Positions 22,101 through 34,252 of a DNA stretch of 64,000 nt are shown here, in pieces. The stretch comes from Climacium dendroides (Eukaryota > Streptophyta > Bryopsida > Hypnales > Climaciaceae): positions 9,920,001-9,984,000 of the forward strand of contig OX467092.1 in NCBI GenBank assembly GCA_950106755.1, in the 5' to 3' direction. The first letter of the stretch is position 1. Each line of letters begins with the position of its first letter. A program made the position numbers and the translations under genes. The notes beneath the pieces are model-generated. The model was not told the DNA's origin. It saw nothing but the letters and a program-made list of their open reading frames with translations, and did not search any database.

Positions 22101-25100
22101 CATGATCGGGGACAGCGTATCGAAGGTGGTCGTTTGGAAGGCTTTGTTTTTAGGCATGCGAGTGGCAAGAAGTGGATATATAGTTTGAGGCCTTGCGAGG
22201 TTTTCCTGACGGTTGGAATTGGTGGTTCAGGGAGCAGCACAAAGCGTGGTCGGGAAGGTCGTCGGTCAGGAAGCAGGTCATACAAAAGACATCGTTCGAC
22301 GAGAGCCGACGATTCGGACGACTCTCTGCTTGTGGACGAACAGGACCAAGGTGCAGCTCCGTGGTTGCGGATGGGTCGGGGTTCCAGTCATCCGTGGTTA
22401 CCTCCGGGTCTGGAGGCGCCTGGTATGAGCAATTTGGGTGTGGCCGCGAGCGGCTGGGGTCAACCCGGGAGCCATTGGGCTTCCAGCACGCCAGGTATTG
22501 AGCTGATCTGAAATTTGTTACTTTGGGATGAGGTTCTGTAAGATTACGATGACTTATTTCGCTATGGGAGCTGTCTTCGTCCGCGAGACAGCTGGGCAGC
22601 GTGAGCCCGATACGGTGCACCGCTGCTCAGCAGATTCCGAAGTGAAGAGTAGCCATTTTCCGTTTCCTAGATTCCACTTGTTCGTGTTCGTGATTTTCTG
22701 GTTCACTAGTTTGCTTGAATTTCTTTGGGTTGCCGTCAGTTGGGATTGCTAACGAACAGAATGCGTATCTGTGGCGATGAACGTGGGAGAAGGTGGTGCG
22801 CAAACAGCCGGCCCGAGCTCGAAAGGAGGTGCTGATATTCAGCCCGTGCAGGTGGATGACACGGTTGGCTTCGATCAGATCGGGGGTTTGGCCCACTACA
22901 TCGATCAGCTGAAGGAGATGGTGTTCTTTCCGTTGCTGTATCCGGATTTCTTTGCCAAGTATCATATCACCCCCCCTCGAGGGGTTCTCCTTTCCGGTCC
23001 CCCGGGCACGGGCAAGACCCTGATTGCTCGTGCCATGGCCAGTGCAGCATCGAGGGCGGGTCAGAAAGTGAACTTCTACATGCGGAAGGGAGCGGACGTG
23101 CTTTCCAAGTAAATTTGCTTGCCGCGGTCTCCTGGTTAGGGGTGTGGATGTTTTTGGTCGTGTGGCACAGGTGGTAGAGAGCTTTGGTGTGCATTTGTGT
23201 ACGGGTATTTGATCGTCGTGGTTGCCTATTGTTATTTGCAGGTGGGTGGGAGAGGCTGAGAGGCAGCTTCGTATGCTTTTCGAGGAAGCGCAGCGATGCC
23301 AGCCTTCGATCATTTTTTTCGACGAAATCGATGGTTTGGCTCCTGTGCGTTCCAGCAAGCAAGAGCAAATCCACAATTCAATCGTGTCGACTCTTCTGGC
23401 GCTGATGGATGGTCTGGATTCCCGCGGTCAAGTGGTGGTGATCGGTGCCACGAACAGGATCGACGCCATCGACGGAGCCCTGCGTCGACCTGGGCGCTTT
23501 GACCGAGAGCTGATATTGAACCACCCGACATTCGAGGCGCGAGTGGAGATCCTGGACATCCACACTCGGAAATGGCAGAAGCCTCCGTCTGAGGAGTTGC
23601 GTCGCGAGCTTGCAGCGTCGTGTGTGGGCTACTGTGGAGCCGATTTGAAGGCTCTTTGTACAGAGGCGGCTATTCGAGCTTTCCGGAGAAAGTTTCCTCA
23701 AGTTTACAGGTTGGTACCGTTTGGAGGACAAAGCATCCTTTTGGGTCATTTGCAGGCGTCCTGCGTCCGTTGCACATGATCTCTTCTGTTAGGTGTTGCC
23801 AGTTTGCACCGTTTGTCTGTCGTGAATGTCAGTTGGCAGGGTCTTTGGAGGTGTTTGACTATGTTGGAGGCGTTAGGGTAGGTCTTTTTGTGGCCTTGGA
23901 GGTTGGTTATGGTGGGGGTATGATTGGTTTTATGTAATGAGTGTTGAAGCATGCCGACTTGAATGGGGCGTTGATTTGTTCAGGAGCGACGAACAGTTCG
24001 TGATTGATGTGGAGTCTGTGGATGTGGAGAGACGGCACTTTTTGGAAGCAGTATCTGCCATTACACCCGCATCTCATCGCGGGGCCGTGACTTATGCGAG
24101 GCCTTTCTCTTCTGTGATCGCTCCGTGTCTGGAAGGGCATCTTCAAGCGATCATGAAGAAACTGTCTGACATCTTTCCAGTGACGAACCGGGATATTTCC
24201 AGCAGTGCCCAGTCCGACAGCGAGGAGGACGAAAGTCCGGAGCAGCTGGCCCGGCTGTTTGGGTTGGGATCCGGTGCCCCTTTGGTTTACAGACCCAAGT
24301 TCCTGCTGTATGGGTGGGAAGGAGCAGGCTTGGTACGTTCTTTGACTGGTCTCAGTTCGTTGAGGACCTGGTTGGTATGGTCACTGTGAGTTATTCAATT
24401 TGCTGCTACTGAGACTGATTGTGTGCTAAGACAATTTGGTTTCCCTTAGTTCTAAATGATCTGGAGTTGTTTGTCAGCTTGTAGCTTGAGGATCCTGATA
24501 ATCGTGGTATGATGGGATTCCGTTTATCCTGATGAGGTTTTGAATACGGGAATTGAGAGCATGATTTATTGTGGGAGCTGCCACACTGAAGGTACTGAGA
24601 TTGTTTATGGGGTACAGGACCACGTTGGACCAGCGGTGCTGCACGAGTTGGAGCGGTTCCCGGTTCATTCGTTAGCTCTGCCGTCACTTCTGTCGGACCC
24701 CAGTGCGAAGAGCCCCGAAGAAGCATTGGTTCATATCTTTGGAGAGGCCCGTAGAAATACTCCCTCGATACTTTACTTGCCTCAGCTTCATCTTTGGTGG
24801 GACACGGTACGTGTGGTGTTTTTGTTTTCCGTTGGAATGGTGATGTTGATGGTTTTTGGTAACTGTTGCATTTGTATAGATGCATCTGAGGTTGAATGCT
24901 TGGAGGTGGTATTTACCGTAGCTTTACTAGAGTTGGTTCTGGTGCAGTGTTGATTGTTTAGGCTCCATTGTGTTGATTGTTTATTTGGGGTGTTTCTTTT
25001 TTTTCGGTCGCTTTCGTTGACATTCCTTCCTGGAATTGGGCAGGCTCATGACCAGCTGCGAGCTGTACTGAAGATGCTGTTGGGTGACTTGCCTTCCGAC

Positions 25101-27715
25101 CTTCCCGTTCTGTTTCTTGGAACTGCTTGTGTGAGTGCCAAGGACCTAGATGAGGACATACTTTCGTTGTTTGGCCACAACTGGTGAGTTTACGAGAACG
25201 TCGATTCATCTGGTGTCTTCAGTATTAGAGTCATTATCATGTCATCCTAGTTATTCTGATGCAATGGACATAGCTAGCGTCGAATACTTTGGGATGTTCT
25301 TTAAGCGAGCGGCGGATTGTGCTTAGTTGTGCACTGGTTGTTCACCCTAGCTTAATCCCGCTTGGCGATTCTGCAAATTTGAGCTGTCCTATCAATGGTT
25401 GTTTTGGGGGTTTGACGCAGTTACGAAGTGCGGTTACCGAGCACAGAAGTGCGGTCGAAATTCTTTTCGCAGCTGGTGGATGCGGCTGTTTCTGTTCCCC
25501 GGAGGCGGGCCGTGAGTCGGAATAAGCAGAAGGAGGTTCTTCCTGAGCTCCCGAAGGCACCTAAGGTGGTAAAAGGACCTAGCGAGGCCGAATTACGAGA
25601 GCGGGCGGAAGTGGAGGAGAATCAGCTGAGGCGCTTGCGGATGTGCTTCCGCGATATCTGCAATAGGTGGAGTTCACATTCCTGTACCCTTGTAGGTCCC
25701 TGTGCTGAGTGGTGTTAGTGGTAGGGAAGGGCACTTGCATTGGGGTAACTCTCCTTTCACAGCGCGACTCTTTCATCATCATATGGTTCCGCTTACTACA
25801 TACTTCTTAAGACTGCTTAGTTCTTGGATGTTTGTGTTTGTAGTCCTCTGACGGTTTTGGGGTTGCGTTTGTTGCTGGGTTGAATTGTGGACACAGACTT
25901 TTATGCGAGAGACGGTTCAGCATCTTCCACTATCCAGTCCTAGATGACGAGGCTCCTGACTATCGGAATGTAGTGCACAATCCGATGGATGTGGCGACGT
26001 TGCTGCAACGTGTGGATAGTGGACATTACTTGACGAAGAAGTCTTTCCTGGCAGACGTGGACTTAATCCCTGCCAATGCCCAGGTAGGTTCTTTTTTGTC
26101 GACAGCGTTGTGGTATGACATGTTGAGCATGTTGATTTGGAAGTGTGGGGTTTCCTTCCCGGTGATTTTTGACATGTTGGGACATTGCAAGGCACGAAGG
26201 ATAACTATGGCGATTGATTGAGGGTTTTGTGTTCTGTTGTGACTTTCAATATTGAGGAGAAGTTGTGCCGTTTTGCAGGAGTATAATGGGGATGATTACC
26301 AAGGAGGTCGAATTGTCAGCAAAGCTTGTGCGCTGCGCGACGCGGTATGGATCGTTTGATCTGCTCCCTGTTCATTGAATGTACTTATTTGCTGTGGAGC
26401 GGAATGAAGTCTTCTTTTACTGATTGGCCAGCGTTGCTTTACTCGCAATTAATAATGTTCTACATATACTGTTACAACTGCTACTAAGAGATTTTTCTGG
26501 ATTGTGGAGTCTTGTTTGCGCATGTGGGTTGGAGGTTCGGGCAGGCTTTCTCAATTCTTTTTGTAGGTTTTGCATGACTTCATTGACCTATTTGTTGATG
26601 TGCCTTCGTTTGTTGGCTGCATCGACTGGTTTCTTTGCATGGCGAAGTAGTGTCGTCGTCCAGGTTTGGAGCGATTGCAGTGGTGGGAATATTAGAACTT
26701 ACGGCGGGAGTGTTTTTGTCGAACAGGTGCTTGGCATGGCATCCACCATAGACCCCGCATTAGTGAAGATTTGTGATGAGATATCTGCGCGCGGAGGACC
26801 TCCACGCCTCCCTGGAGTGTTGAGTGGGGTGTTAGTTCCGGTGGCTGCTCCTCCAGTTGTTCGAGCCAGTGCCAGGCTGCGAGGATTTCAACCTGAAGTC
26901 GATGCTTCGAAGGCTTCTGAAGGTATCGCTCGGCGCACGCGGAGGAATAGTGAGGGACTCCTTCCTGGTACGATGGGTGTGGGTGATGTGTGATGCAGTA
27001 GATGTGGTCGGTTTGTATGGGATTGTCGTTTCTGAAGTGATGGGTAGGTTGAAATACGTTTGAACGGCTGGTTTTGGAAACTCGGATCTGCGGTAGAGTT
27101 TTGGAGTTTTTTCTCTTAACGGGCGATTCTCAGCTGTGCTCCATATCTGGTTTGATGTCTCTGTTGGAAGTTTATTTGTGGGCGCACGCTAATACCTTAT
27201 TTACTGTGTCTGTGTTGACAACAGGTGAAGGAACAAATGGGAACTGCTCGGATGAGGCCGTTGCTCGTGGTGCATCAGAGGATGAGCGAACGGAAGGTCC
27301 AGAGATGGTTGTTGACAGGCAGTCCTTACCAGGTCCGGAAGCATGCGATGATATTCGACCAGAGACCATAGACGAGCAGCATGGTAACGGCGACCAAGCG
27401 ACAGTGGAGAGAACCAGTCATAGAGGAGAACCTTCCGAAGATCAGCGGATGCTGTCTCATGAACCCTCGAACGAGCGGGAAGATGGTCTTGAAGATTCGT
27501 TCGACAAGGACGCCGAAGTTTTGAAGTCCCTGAAGCCAAGAATTGACGCAGTGAAACAGAAGCTCATCCTGCAGACCAGGGGCTTTGGAGTGTTCCGACT
27601 GGAGATGCTGCATGCTAGTATATGCAGGCTGCTCCAGCACGTTCGTGGCGATTCCTACACAAGGTTGACTTTGCTGGAGGAGTTCGTCGCGGAGGAATCG
27701 AACTTGACATATTAG
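19176..27715 (+). CDS. ATAD2/YTA7-like bromodomain AAA-ATPase, 16 exons
   Basis: Chromatin ATPase of the ATAD2 family (Arabidopsis At1g05910-type). Exons by GT/AG sites and homology: 19176-19415, 19687-19740, 20381-20497, 20727-20952, 21480-21686, 22231-22494, 22760-23108, 23242-23709, 23984-24332, 24618-24806, 25044-25183, 25421-25666, 25897-26083, 26279-26344, 26727-26922, 27225-27715. Phases agree throughout and the frame closes at 1262 residues. In order: basic N-terminus with LRRSTRKRR; APRREGLRPR; a run of about 24 Glu (near 215-240); RRYALRNR; DDSDDSLLVDE; AAA domain with Walker A GPPGTGKT (449-456), Walker B IIFFDE (509-514) and RRPGRFDRE; a second, degenerate AAA domain (FLLYGWEGAGL, no lysine), normal in the family; bromodomain about 950-1040 with acetyl-lysine-type Asn1015 (EYNGDD); conserved C-terminal LTLLEEFVAEE. 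An in-frame TGA nine bases upstream supports the start. Exons 1-2 are the least certain. Confidence 0.9.
19962..20101 (+). mobile_element. MITE in intron 2 of the bromodomain ATPase gene (140 bp)
   Basis: The terminal inverted repeats are TAAGGTAGTCTGCTCTTAAAG at the left and, read inward from the right, TAAGGTAATTTGCTCTAAAA. The middle is shared in inverted orientation with 1713-1812. It lies wholly inside intron 2 (19741-20380). A target duplication could not be assigned, so the superfamily is open. Confidence 0.6.
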
Positions 27716-30100
27716 CATGCCTTGAGGGAATAGGACGACCCTGCAGTTTGATCCGTAGTCATGTTTATATTACTGAGGGAGCAATTCGGACTATGGAAAG
27801 TGCCGTCCCCTTGTAGGCCTTGTGTTAGGGAGGACCTCCAGTTTCTCAGGAGTTTTGGGCTGAATTGAGTCTTGAAACACCTGATCCGTAGCGCAGAACG
27901 CCTGAGTAGGTGTTGAGATATTAACCACAAATTGGACCATCACCGAAGTAGGGAATTAGATGGAGGTGGATATTTTTTCTTAGAGGAATGCAGAAAGCGA
28001 ATTGGTAATTGTAAATTCTAATCGACAAATGCTTGCAATGGGGTTTGTTGAGTTTTGGAGCTGAGGTGAGAAGCTGGGAGGACGTGCGGTGAGGCGAAGA
28101 ATCCAGGTTGTTGTAGTGCTTGTGTAAGTAAACGAGCATTAACATGGTGGAGTGGAGTAGGATTTTTCACCTGTATGCTGCAGTGATAGAAGGTTATGTG
28201 AATCCGTAAAAGTGAAAATGTTCCTTTTGATGATCTGCAGAATTTTGAGTACTGGTTAAATTCGTGTCTTTGTCTTGTTACCATGGTCTTGACGTAATCT
28301 GGATACCTTCTGGGCTTGAATGTGCCTTTGCTAAGCTAATTTGTGGGGTGAATTGCATCTTGTTATGGTTGCACCGGCATACTGTCCCTTCGATGTGGTT
28401 TTTGCTGGAGTTCGTCGCTGAGGAATTGAACTTTCCATCTCATTAATTAACTTTTCATAGTCTGCTGCATCATTGGTCATTCTCCATATACTAACATGAT
28501 TGTTTTCTTTTTTTACATTTCATACAATTGTTTGTTTGGGATCATGACTGGGAGTGGGAGAGAAACTCCAACTAAGGCGGCAGCATCCATAACTGTGAAT
28601 TTACTGAGGGTTTTGAACAGATTTCTATTAATAGACATGTGAAAAAAAAATTCATGTGCACTTTTGAATGTATTATGTGAACGTTGAGAATAAGTTGTGA
28701 ATTTTTAAAGAGATGATTGTAAATGCACCTAACACCGATACCAAGATTTGATATTTAGATGTAGTATATCCTTGTAATCACATTTGGATCGTGAGCAAAA
28801 TTGCCACTTAATTTAAAGATTTTACAAGAGAAAATCCAAGAGCACTTGTTGGAGGTCAAACTAGGTCAAATTGGATGGGTCAGGGTGGAGATCCTTTTGG
28901 GTACCATTTGAATCATTTGCTTAAAAGAATCTTAGAGCACTCATTGGAGGTCAAACTATTGTACAAGACTTCCTTTTCTTTTCACACACAATTTCAAGGA
29001 TGAACTTTTGCACCTCTTATATTGAAGAATTTTTTTTCATTAAACAATTATAGGCTACCACATTATTACAAGATTAACCCCTAAAGGATCAAATGGTGTT
29101 TTTGGCAACATAGTGATTTTAGGCAGCTCACTATGAATGGAATTTTCATTTTTTTTCATTGGAATTTTCACACAACATGTGTCTGAGGAGTAGCTTTAAG
29201 GCCCAACAATTTTCATAACTTTTGACTACATGGTTAAAAAGTTATTGTATGATATGTAGTTTTTTTTGTTCTTGTGGGCAATTTGGGCAACAAAAAAACT
29301 TCTTTAAAAATCACTTTTCAAGCATTGGTGTAAATGAAGAGTTGTTTTTGTAAGCTCCCATGATTAACTTTGAAGAGAACAAACAATAAATCATGACTAG
29401 AAATGCAATAAATACTCCATACCAAACGAATGTCATTGTCAATTTTCAATGATATCAATTTACCATCACATTTCTAGATTCATAACTTCACTTGCAAATG
29501 AAATTATTCTAAAAAAACTATTGTAAGAACTTTCAATTGGAATAGGGATCTTAAATTATATCAAATATTATCTATTTACATCTATGTACTATCAATCCTT
29601 TAGTTTAGGTTCAAAATATGTATTAAAATATCTAAAAAGCATAAACTAGATGCCAAACTTACAAAAATATTGATGAGTTCATAGTATGAAAAATACATGT
29701 TGATTCCTAATCTACAACAACAATAAACACACTTGAATGTTGTAGGTTGTAAAATGCATGTTGGTTTCTAATCCATAACAGTAATGAGCATACTTGAATC
29801 AATTTTCATATATGGTATTAATAAATGGTATTAGCCAAAGTCTCAAGAATAAAGTTATGTACAACTTTCATAATTTTGGTTTGCTAGTACCATTACTTAC
29901 ATTTAGTGTGAATTGAACATACTTCTAGAGACATATTAAACAAAATGATTTAGAATACATTCTAGACCTTTCTAGACCTTTCTAGCTAAGCTTGAATATT
30001 TGTTAAATAAAAATCTTAAGAAAAACGCTGGATTCGATCCCACACTAACTCGATTTCTTCTGGATGGAAAGATGAAACCCCCTAATAAATTCAATTCACC
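27716..30100. other. Spacer downstream of the bromodomain ATPase gene
   Basis: The first few hundred bases probably include the 3' untranslated region. An echo of the last coding exon lies at 28390-28446. Around 29185-29263 is the second copy of the repeat at 4873-4952. The remainder is AT-rich with no gene. Confidence 0.5.
28390..28446 (+). pseudogene. Echo of the last exon of the bromodomain ATPase gene
   Basis: TTTGCTGGAGTTCGTCGCTG followed by AGGAATTGAACTT resembles 27670-27705 of the final exon (LLEEFVAEESNL against LLEFVAEELNF), and the echo frame also ends in a stop (TAA at 28444). It lies about 720 bp downstream of the gene end. Only about 45-60 bp is recognisable, so it is a small duplicated fragment. 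Confidence 0.5.
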
Positions 30101-30730
30101 TTTCTACTTACTGGTCATCATTTCGGAAGGCTCCCCTTGAGTGCCGCCAAATGCTTCTTCCACCGCTGGTGAATAATTAGCTATGGACTTGAAGAGCTTC
30201 GAAGCACAGATCGTACACTCGGCGTCGTCTACAATCTTCGTCTAATTGTACCATCGCCGTCACGCTCCCCTCGCTGTCTCTGTGAGTCCTCCCCTTCCGA
30301 GGGCCACCGATCCATCGAGGCTTGCTCCTTGTACAAGCGAATCAGCTCTTGCTTCTCCCCTCCATAGAGCCAATATATTGACGGACTTTCTGTTCCAATT
30401 CCTTTCGCTTCTGTTCTCTTTCGAAGCTCCAGTTGCTTCTTACTTATCATGTTAATTCACTCGGATATACACACTAGCCTGAAGAAGAGCGTCCATCGGG
30501 TGTCCCTGCGTCCACATCCGCCATTAGCAATGCATCATTTTTCAATTTCCAATCCTTACATCAATCCGTGCAATAGCTCTGTGAATATCGAACGAATTCA
30601 CCCGGATGCGGGAGCTCAGAAAGTAGGACTCCACGCTGCGAAAGCAGACAAAGCACAAAAGTCGTTCTCGAGTCTCGACTTTCCGAGCGATCATTAGTGT
30701 GAAGGCCTGTATGAGGACTTTCGTATCGGC
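30100..30730 (-). pseudogene. GC-rich island with minus-strand coding remnants
   Basis: This island stands out from AT-rich surroundings. On the minus strand an ATG at 30450 opens 73 codons (MISKKQLELRKRTEAKG..., then SIYWLYGGEKQELIRLYKEQ). Immediately after it, shifted one frame, comes a stretch with DDAECTICASKLFKS, where the CTIC pair looks zinc-binding. They could be two exons of one gene or a frameshifted fragment. I do not recognise the family. It sits head-to-head with the copied HEI10 upstream segment. Confidence 0.35.
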
Positions 30731-30838
30731 ATTGCCATGCCGATACGTGTGTTGCCTCGACATGATTCCTCGGCATTGCCATGTGTGTTTATCGTGTCCA
30801 CTCGTTGTTTTGAGTGTTTTGTGCAGGTTTTGCTTGTC
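30731..30838 (+). repeat. Copy of the HEI10 upstream segment
   Basis: About 106 bp nearly identical to 39421-39527 (TTGCCATGCCGATACGTGTG ... TTTTGTGCAGGTTTTGCTTG), with only about two mismatches by eye. At 30688-30703 the 15 bases CGATCATTAGTGTGA are the reverse complement of 39397-39411, so the junction has been rearranged. No HEI10 coding follows here. Confidence 0.8.
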
Positions 30839-33800
30839 AGAAACCCTTAATTCCTATCACATGATGGTGAACATGAAAACATGTTTTTTGCAGCATGTGC
30901 ATAGTCGATATAGATGTTACAAAAACTTTATCCCTTTTGGCATGTTCAAAACGCCCTAAAATTTGAATGGATATGCTGCACACTTTGCATCTTTTTTGAA
31001 AATGTGTCAAGGAGCATGTTGTTTGAATCCCTTGAAAAAGCGTTACGTAGATGTCATAGTGCCTCCATGACAACAACATATAGACAAGCAATGCCACAAG
31101 GACTTTTCAAGCATTTGGCTAGCTATTGAAGTAGTATAATATTTGGTGTTGCAGAAATTGAATGTGGATGCAATAGTATTTGATGTGTCAAATACAATTA
31201 TTGCAATTCAAGAGGCTTTTGAATGCATACTTTATTGTTGTGGATGTCCTTAAACAATGAAGTAAGTGTTTGTATGGATAGACAAAGTTGCAGGCATTGT
31301 TGTATTCCTTGAAATGTGCACATCACTTGACTTCATATGGAAGATGGCATCTGCTATCCATGGTGCTACTATTGCGTGGGTATTGCCAAGGCCATGCTTG
31401 ACATCGTAGTTGGTATCTTACATGGTTCATGTCATTTTTTTTCTACCAAACATTGACAATAATATTGTGTGGCTTTTGTCTTTGTTGTGTTCTATAAGAC
31501 ATGGGGGAGGAAGACAACTTTGTATATATCTATGCATAACACCAATTTTAACATTGTAGTGGGCTTTACATTTATGGTTCATGCATCCTTAAACATCCCC
31601 TATGATGGTTCTCTCTACACAACTGTCGCATTTTAGGTTCATTATTTTGCATTAATTCAGTGTCAAAAGTTGATTCACTTGTGATGTATAGTGGTCTCAT
31701 GCACAAAATGGTGTCTCATATGTTATACTACAATTGCTAAAGTGCAAAAATGATTCATTTAGTAATTCAATTGGTAATTCAAGATAGTTTTGATAATGAT
31801 TGTTGATGACAATGGTCTTAGATGACTAATGTATTAGAATTCTAGAACAATTATTACAACATGGCAATTGAAGTTGGTAATAACATGTCAAGACAATAGA
31901 GAAACAAGTAATTTGATATCATGGGATTAATAAAGACTATTTCTATTGTCTTACTCATCTAAAACCATCCATCTAGAGTGGTTAGTAGAAGTGTTTAGAC
32001 AATGTAATGAGTTCTAAAATTGTTGAAATAGTGATTGAACATTGTAGTTGCCAAATGATTTTTTTTGACCAAATTTAGAATAACACAAGGTATGAAATAA
32101 ATGAAAATACCCTAAAAAATAAACACTTGCCAAACCAAAAAATTGAAGGATCTAGAAGTGGTGTGTACAATTAAATATGCTCAAAAGTTGTGCACACTAC
32201 AATCTTTTCAATACTAGTGTTGTTTTGAGGGGTTTTTTGTGCTACAGAAAATTTTAGTATTTTGGAGAGGCTATATGTCATTTACTATGGCTCCTAGGAG
32301 ATCTAAAAATTAGTAAAAGGTAGTTTGTGAAGTGCACAAGCAAGGCAATTCATATGGCAAAATTTCAGCAGTTTTGGGCAATCTTTGAAGCACTTGCAAT
32401 GCCATAGTGCAAAGGTTTAGTGAGAGGAGTTTAAGAAATAGAACTTCACTTGGTAGCTTGCTTGGTAGACCTAGAATTCTTGATGAATCTTACAAGTGTG
32501 AAATTGTAAGGTCAAATACTTGATGTATTAGTACAACTACAACAATAAGAAGAGGATTACAATTTAAAGGCAAGCAATTGAGTGGTGACATTGTTAGAAA
32601 GAGCCTTTAGAGGCAAGACTAAAAGCTAGGTAGCATCAAGTTTATTGTTTTAAATGGGCAAACAATTGTAACCATGGGACTTGTATAGATTGGATTTTTA
32701 AAATTTTCTTTGATGAGACAAAATTTAACCTTTGGGCTTAGATGGGTGACAATATCATTGGGAAAGAGTAGAGAGAGTCTTTTAGACCAATATATGAAAT
32801 GTATAGTATGTTAAATACAAGGAAGGAATTGAAGTATTATGGTTTGGAGGTGTAGGAAGTAGGAAGAGTTGGCAAGCTTCATTTAATTGAAGGAAATATA
32901 GATATGTATATCAAGACATTTTTGAGATATATAGAACTATAGACACTAAATGCATGCAAGGTTTAGAGGAAGAAAACATTATTTTCCAATGCATCAATGA
33001 CCCCAAGGTCCCCAAACACACTACACATTACATTGTAGGTTGCTTGCTTGTCCAAAAATTTCAAGTTATTTGTCACCCATTGCAATTGCTTAACTTCAAT
33101 CCTATCAAACACTTCTAGTATGAAGTAGATCGCCACATGAAAAGGTCTAAGAGGAGAAAAAGTGATTTGTAGAAACAAAAAATTTGGTAAAATATTGAAG
33201 ATGATGTTAGAAAATTGGTATGTTATATGCTTCAAAAAACTACTAATGTTTATAAAGCTATACATGATAGTAATCATGAAAGTATTTTATAGCTTGTCCT
33301 TTAATTTTCTACAATTAATGTACAATGATATCAATATTTGCAAAAGAATCGTACAACTTTAGTGCATATTTTAATTAAGCTTGATTTTTCTAGTTTATAT
33401 TTCAACTTCAAAGGTTGTGCTATATGTTTGTTACAACTCTATGCTCTTGTGCTTTTTTTCTTGCAATATTGTGATAATTTCTATGAGATTTGTTTCAAAT
33501 TAAACTAGATATTTCTAGTTCATATGTCAACTTCAAAGATTGTATGTTTATTGCAACTAAAATGGAGCTACCCATAACAAACCAAATAAGCAATTGTGGC
33601 CATGATCTGCAATACTGCATGGCAAAGCAAATATTTCTAGAGGTGCAAAGATAGAAATGATTGAGATTGCCAAAAGTTGGTAATTTTACCACTTAACTAA
33701 AATTGCTACAAATTTCAAAAGTCAAAAGTTGGTCTCGAATGTCTAAACTATTCCAAAACCAATCACTTAAGAGACTACTCCTTAAACCAATCACTTATTC

Positions 33801-34252
33801 CAAAACCAATCACTTAAGAGACTACTCCTTGTTCACCTTAGCACTCCAAACCAAGCACATGTGTCATGAAAAGAGTAGAGGAATTGTTGATTGGAAATCA
33901 AGAACTCATGTTTGAGTCCCAGACACTCTATTGATTGCTGATAGGGCTGTGGTAGGTGATGAGTGGTTGTACCTTATGCGCTCTCATGGTCATTTCCTTC
34001 CAAACTTATGATAGTTTCAGGAAGCTAAGCTTCTGTGGACTTTTCCTTATTATGACAGTTTCCGTAGGATTGGTAGTGGTTCTGTAAATCAGCCTGCCCC
34101 GTACAACTAATTCTGCTAGCCACTGTAACTACTCCGTTATTATAAAACTTAACCAGGCAAAATTTCAACATCTCATAGTAAATATTTCAGAACAATTCAT
34201 ACGGGAAACTCGATAAGCATGCCCCCTTTTGCACAAAGACATCTCGAATCAG
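30839..34252. other. AT-rich spacer, no gene
   Basis: No coding frame above about 104 codons and none recognised. A 48-bp direct duplication with CAAAACCAATCACTTAAGAG occurs at about 33753 and 33799. The last 300 bp before the RPN2 block are slightly GC-richer and include TATTATAAA at 34139, possibly an LTR fragment. Confidence 0.5.

Noticed and set aside
22150..23376. Minus-strand frames of 156 and 249 codons
   Set aside because: Antisense to exons 6-8 of the bromodomain ATPase gene, and no domain is recognisable.
30030..30055. GGATTCGATCCCAC resembling a tRNA T-arm
   Set aside because: The flanking bases do not pair into a stem, and no acceptor, anticodon or D arm can be drawn.
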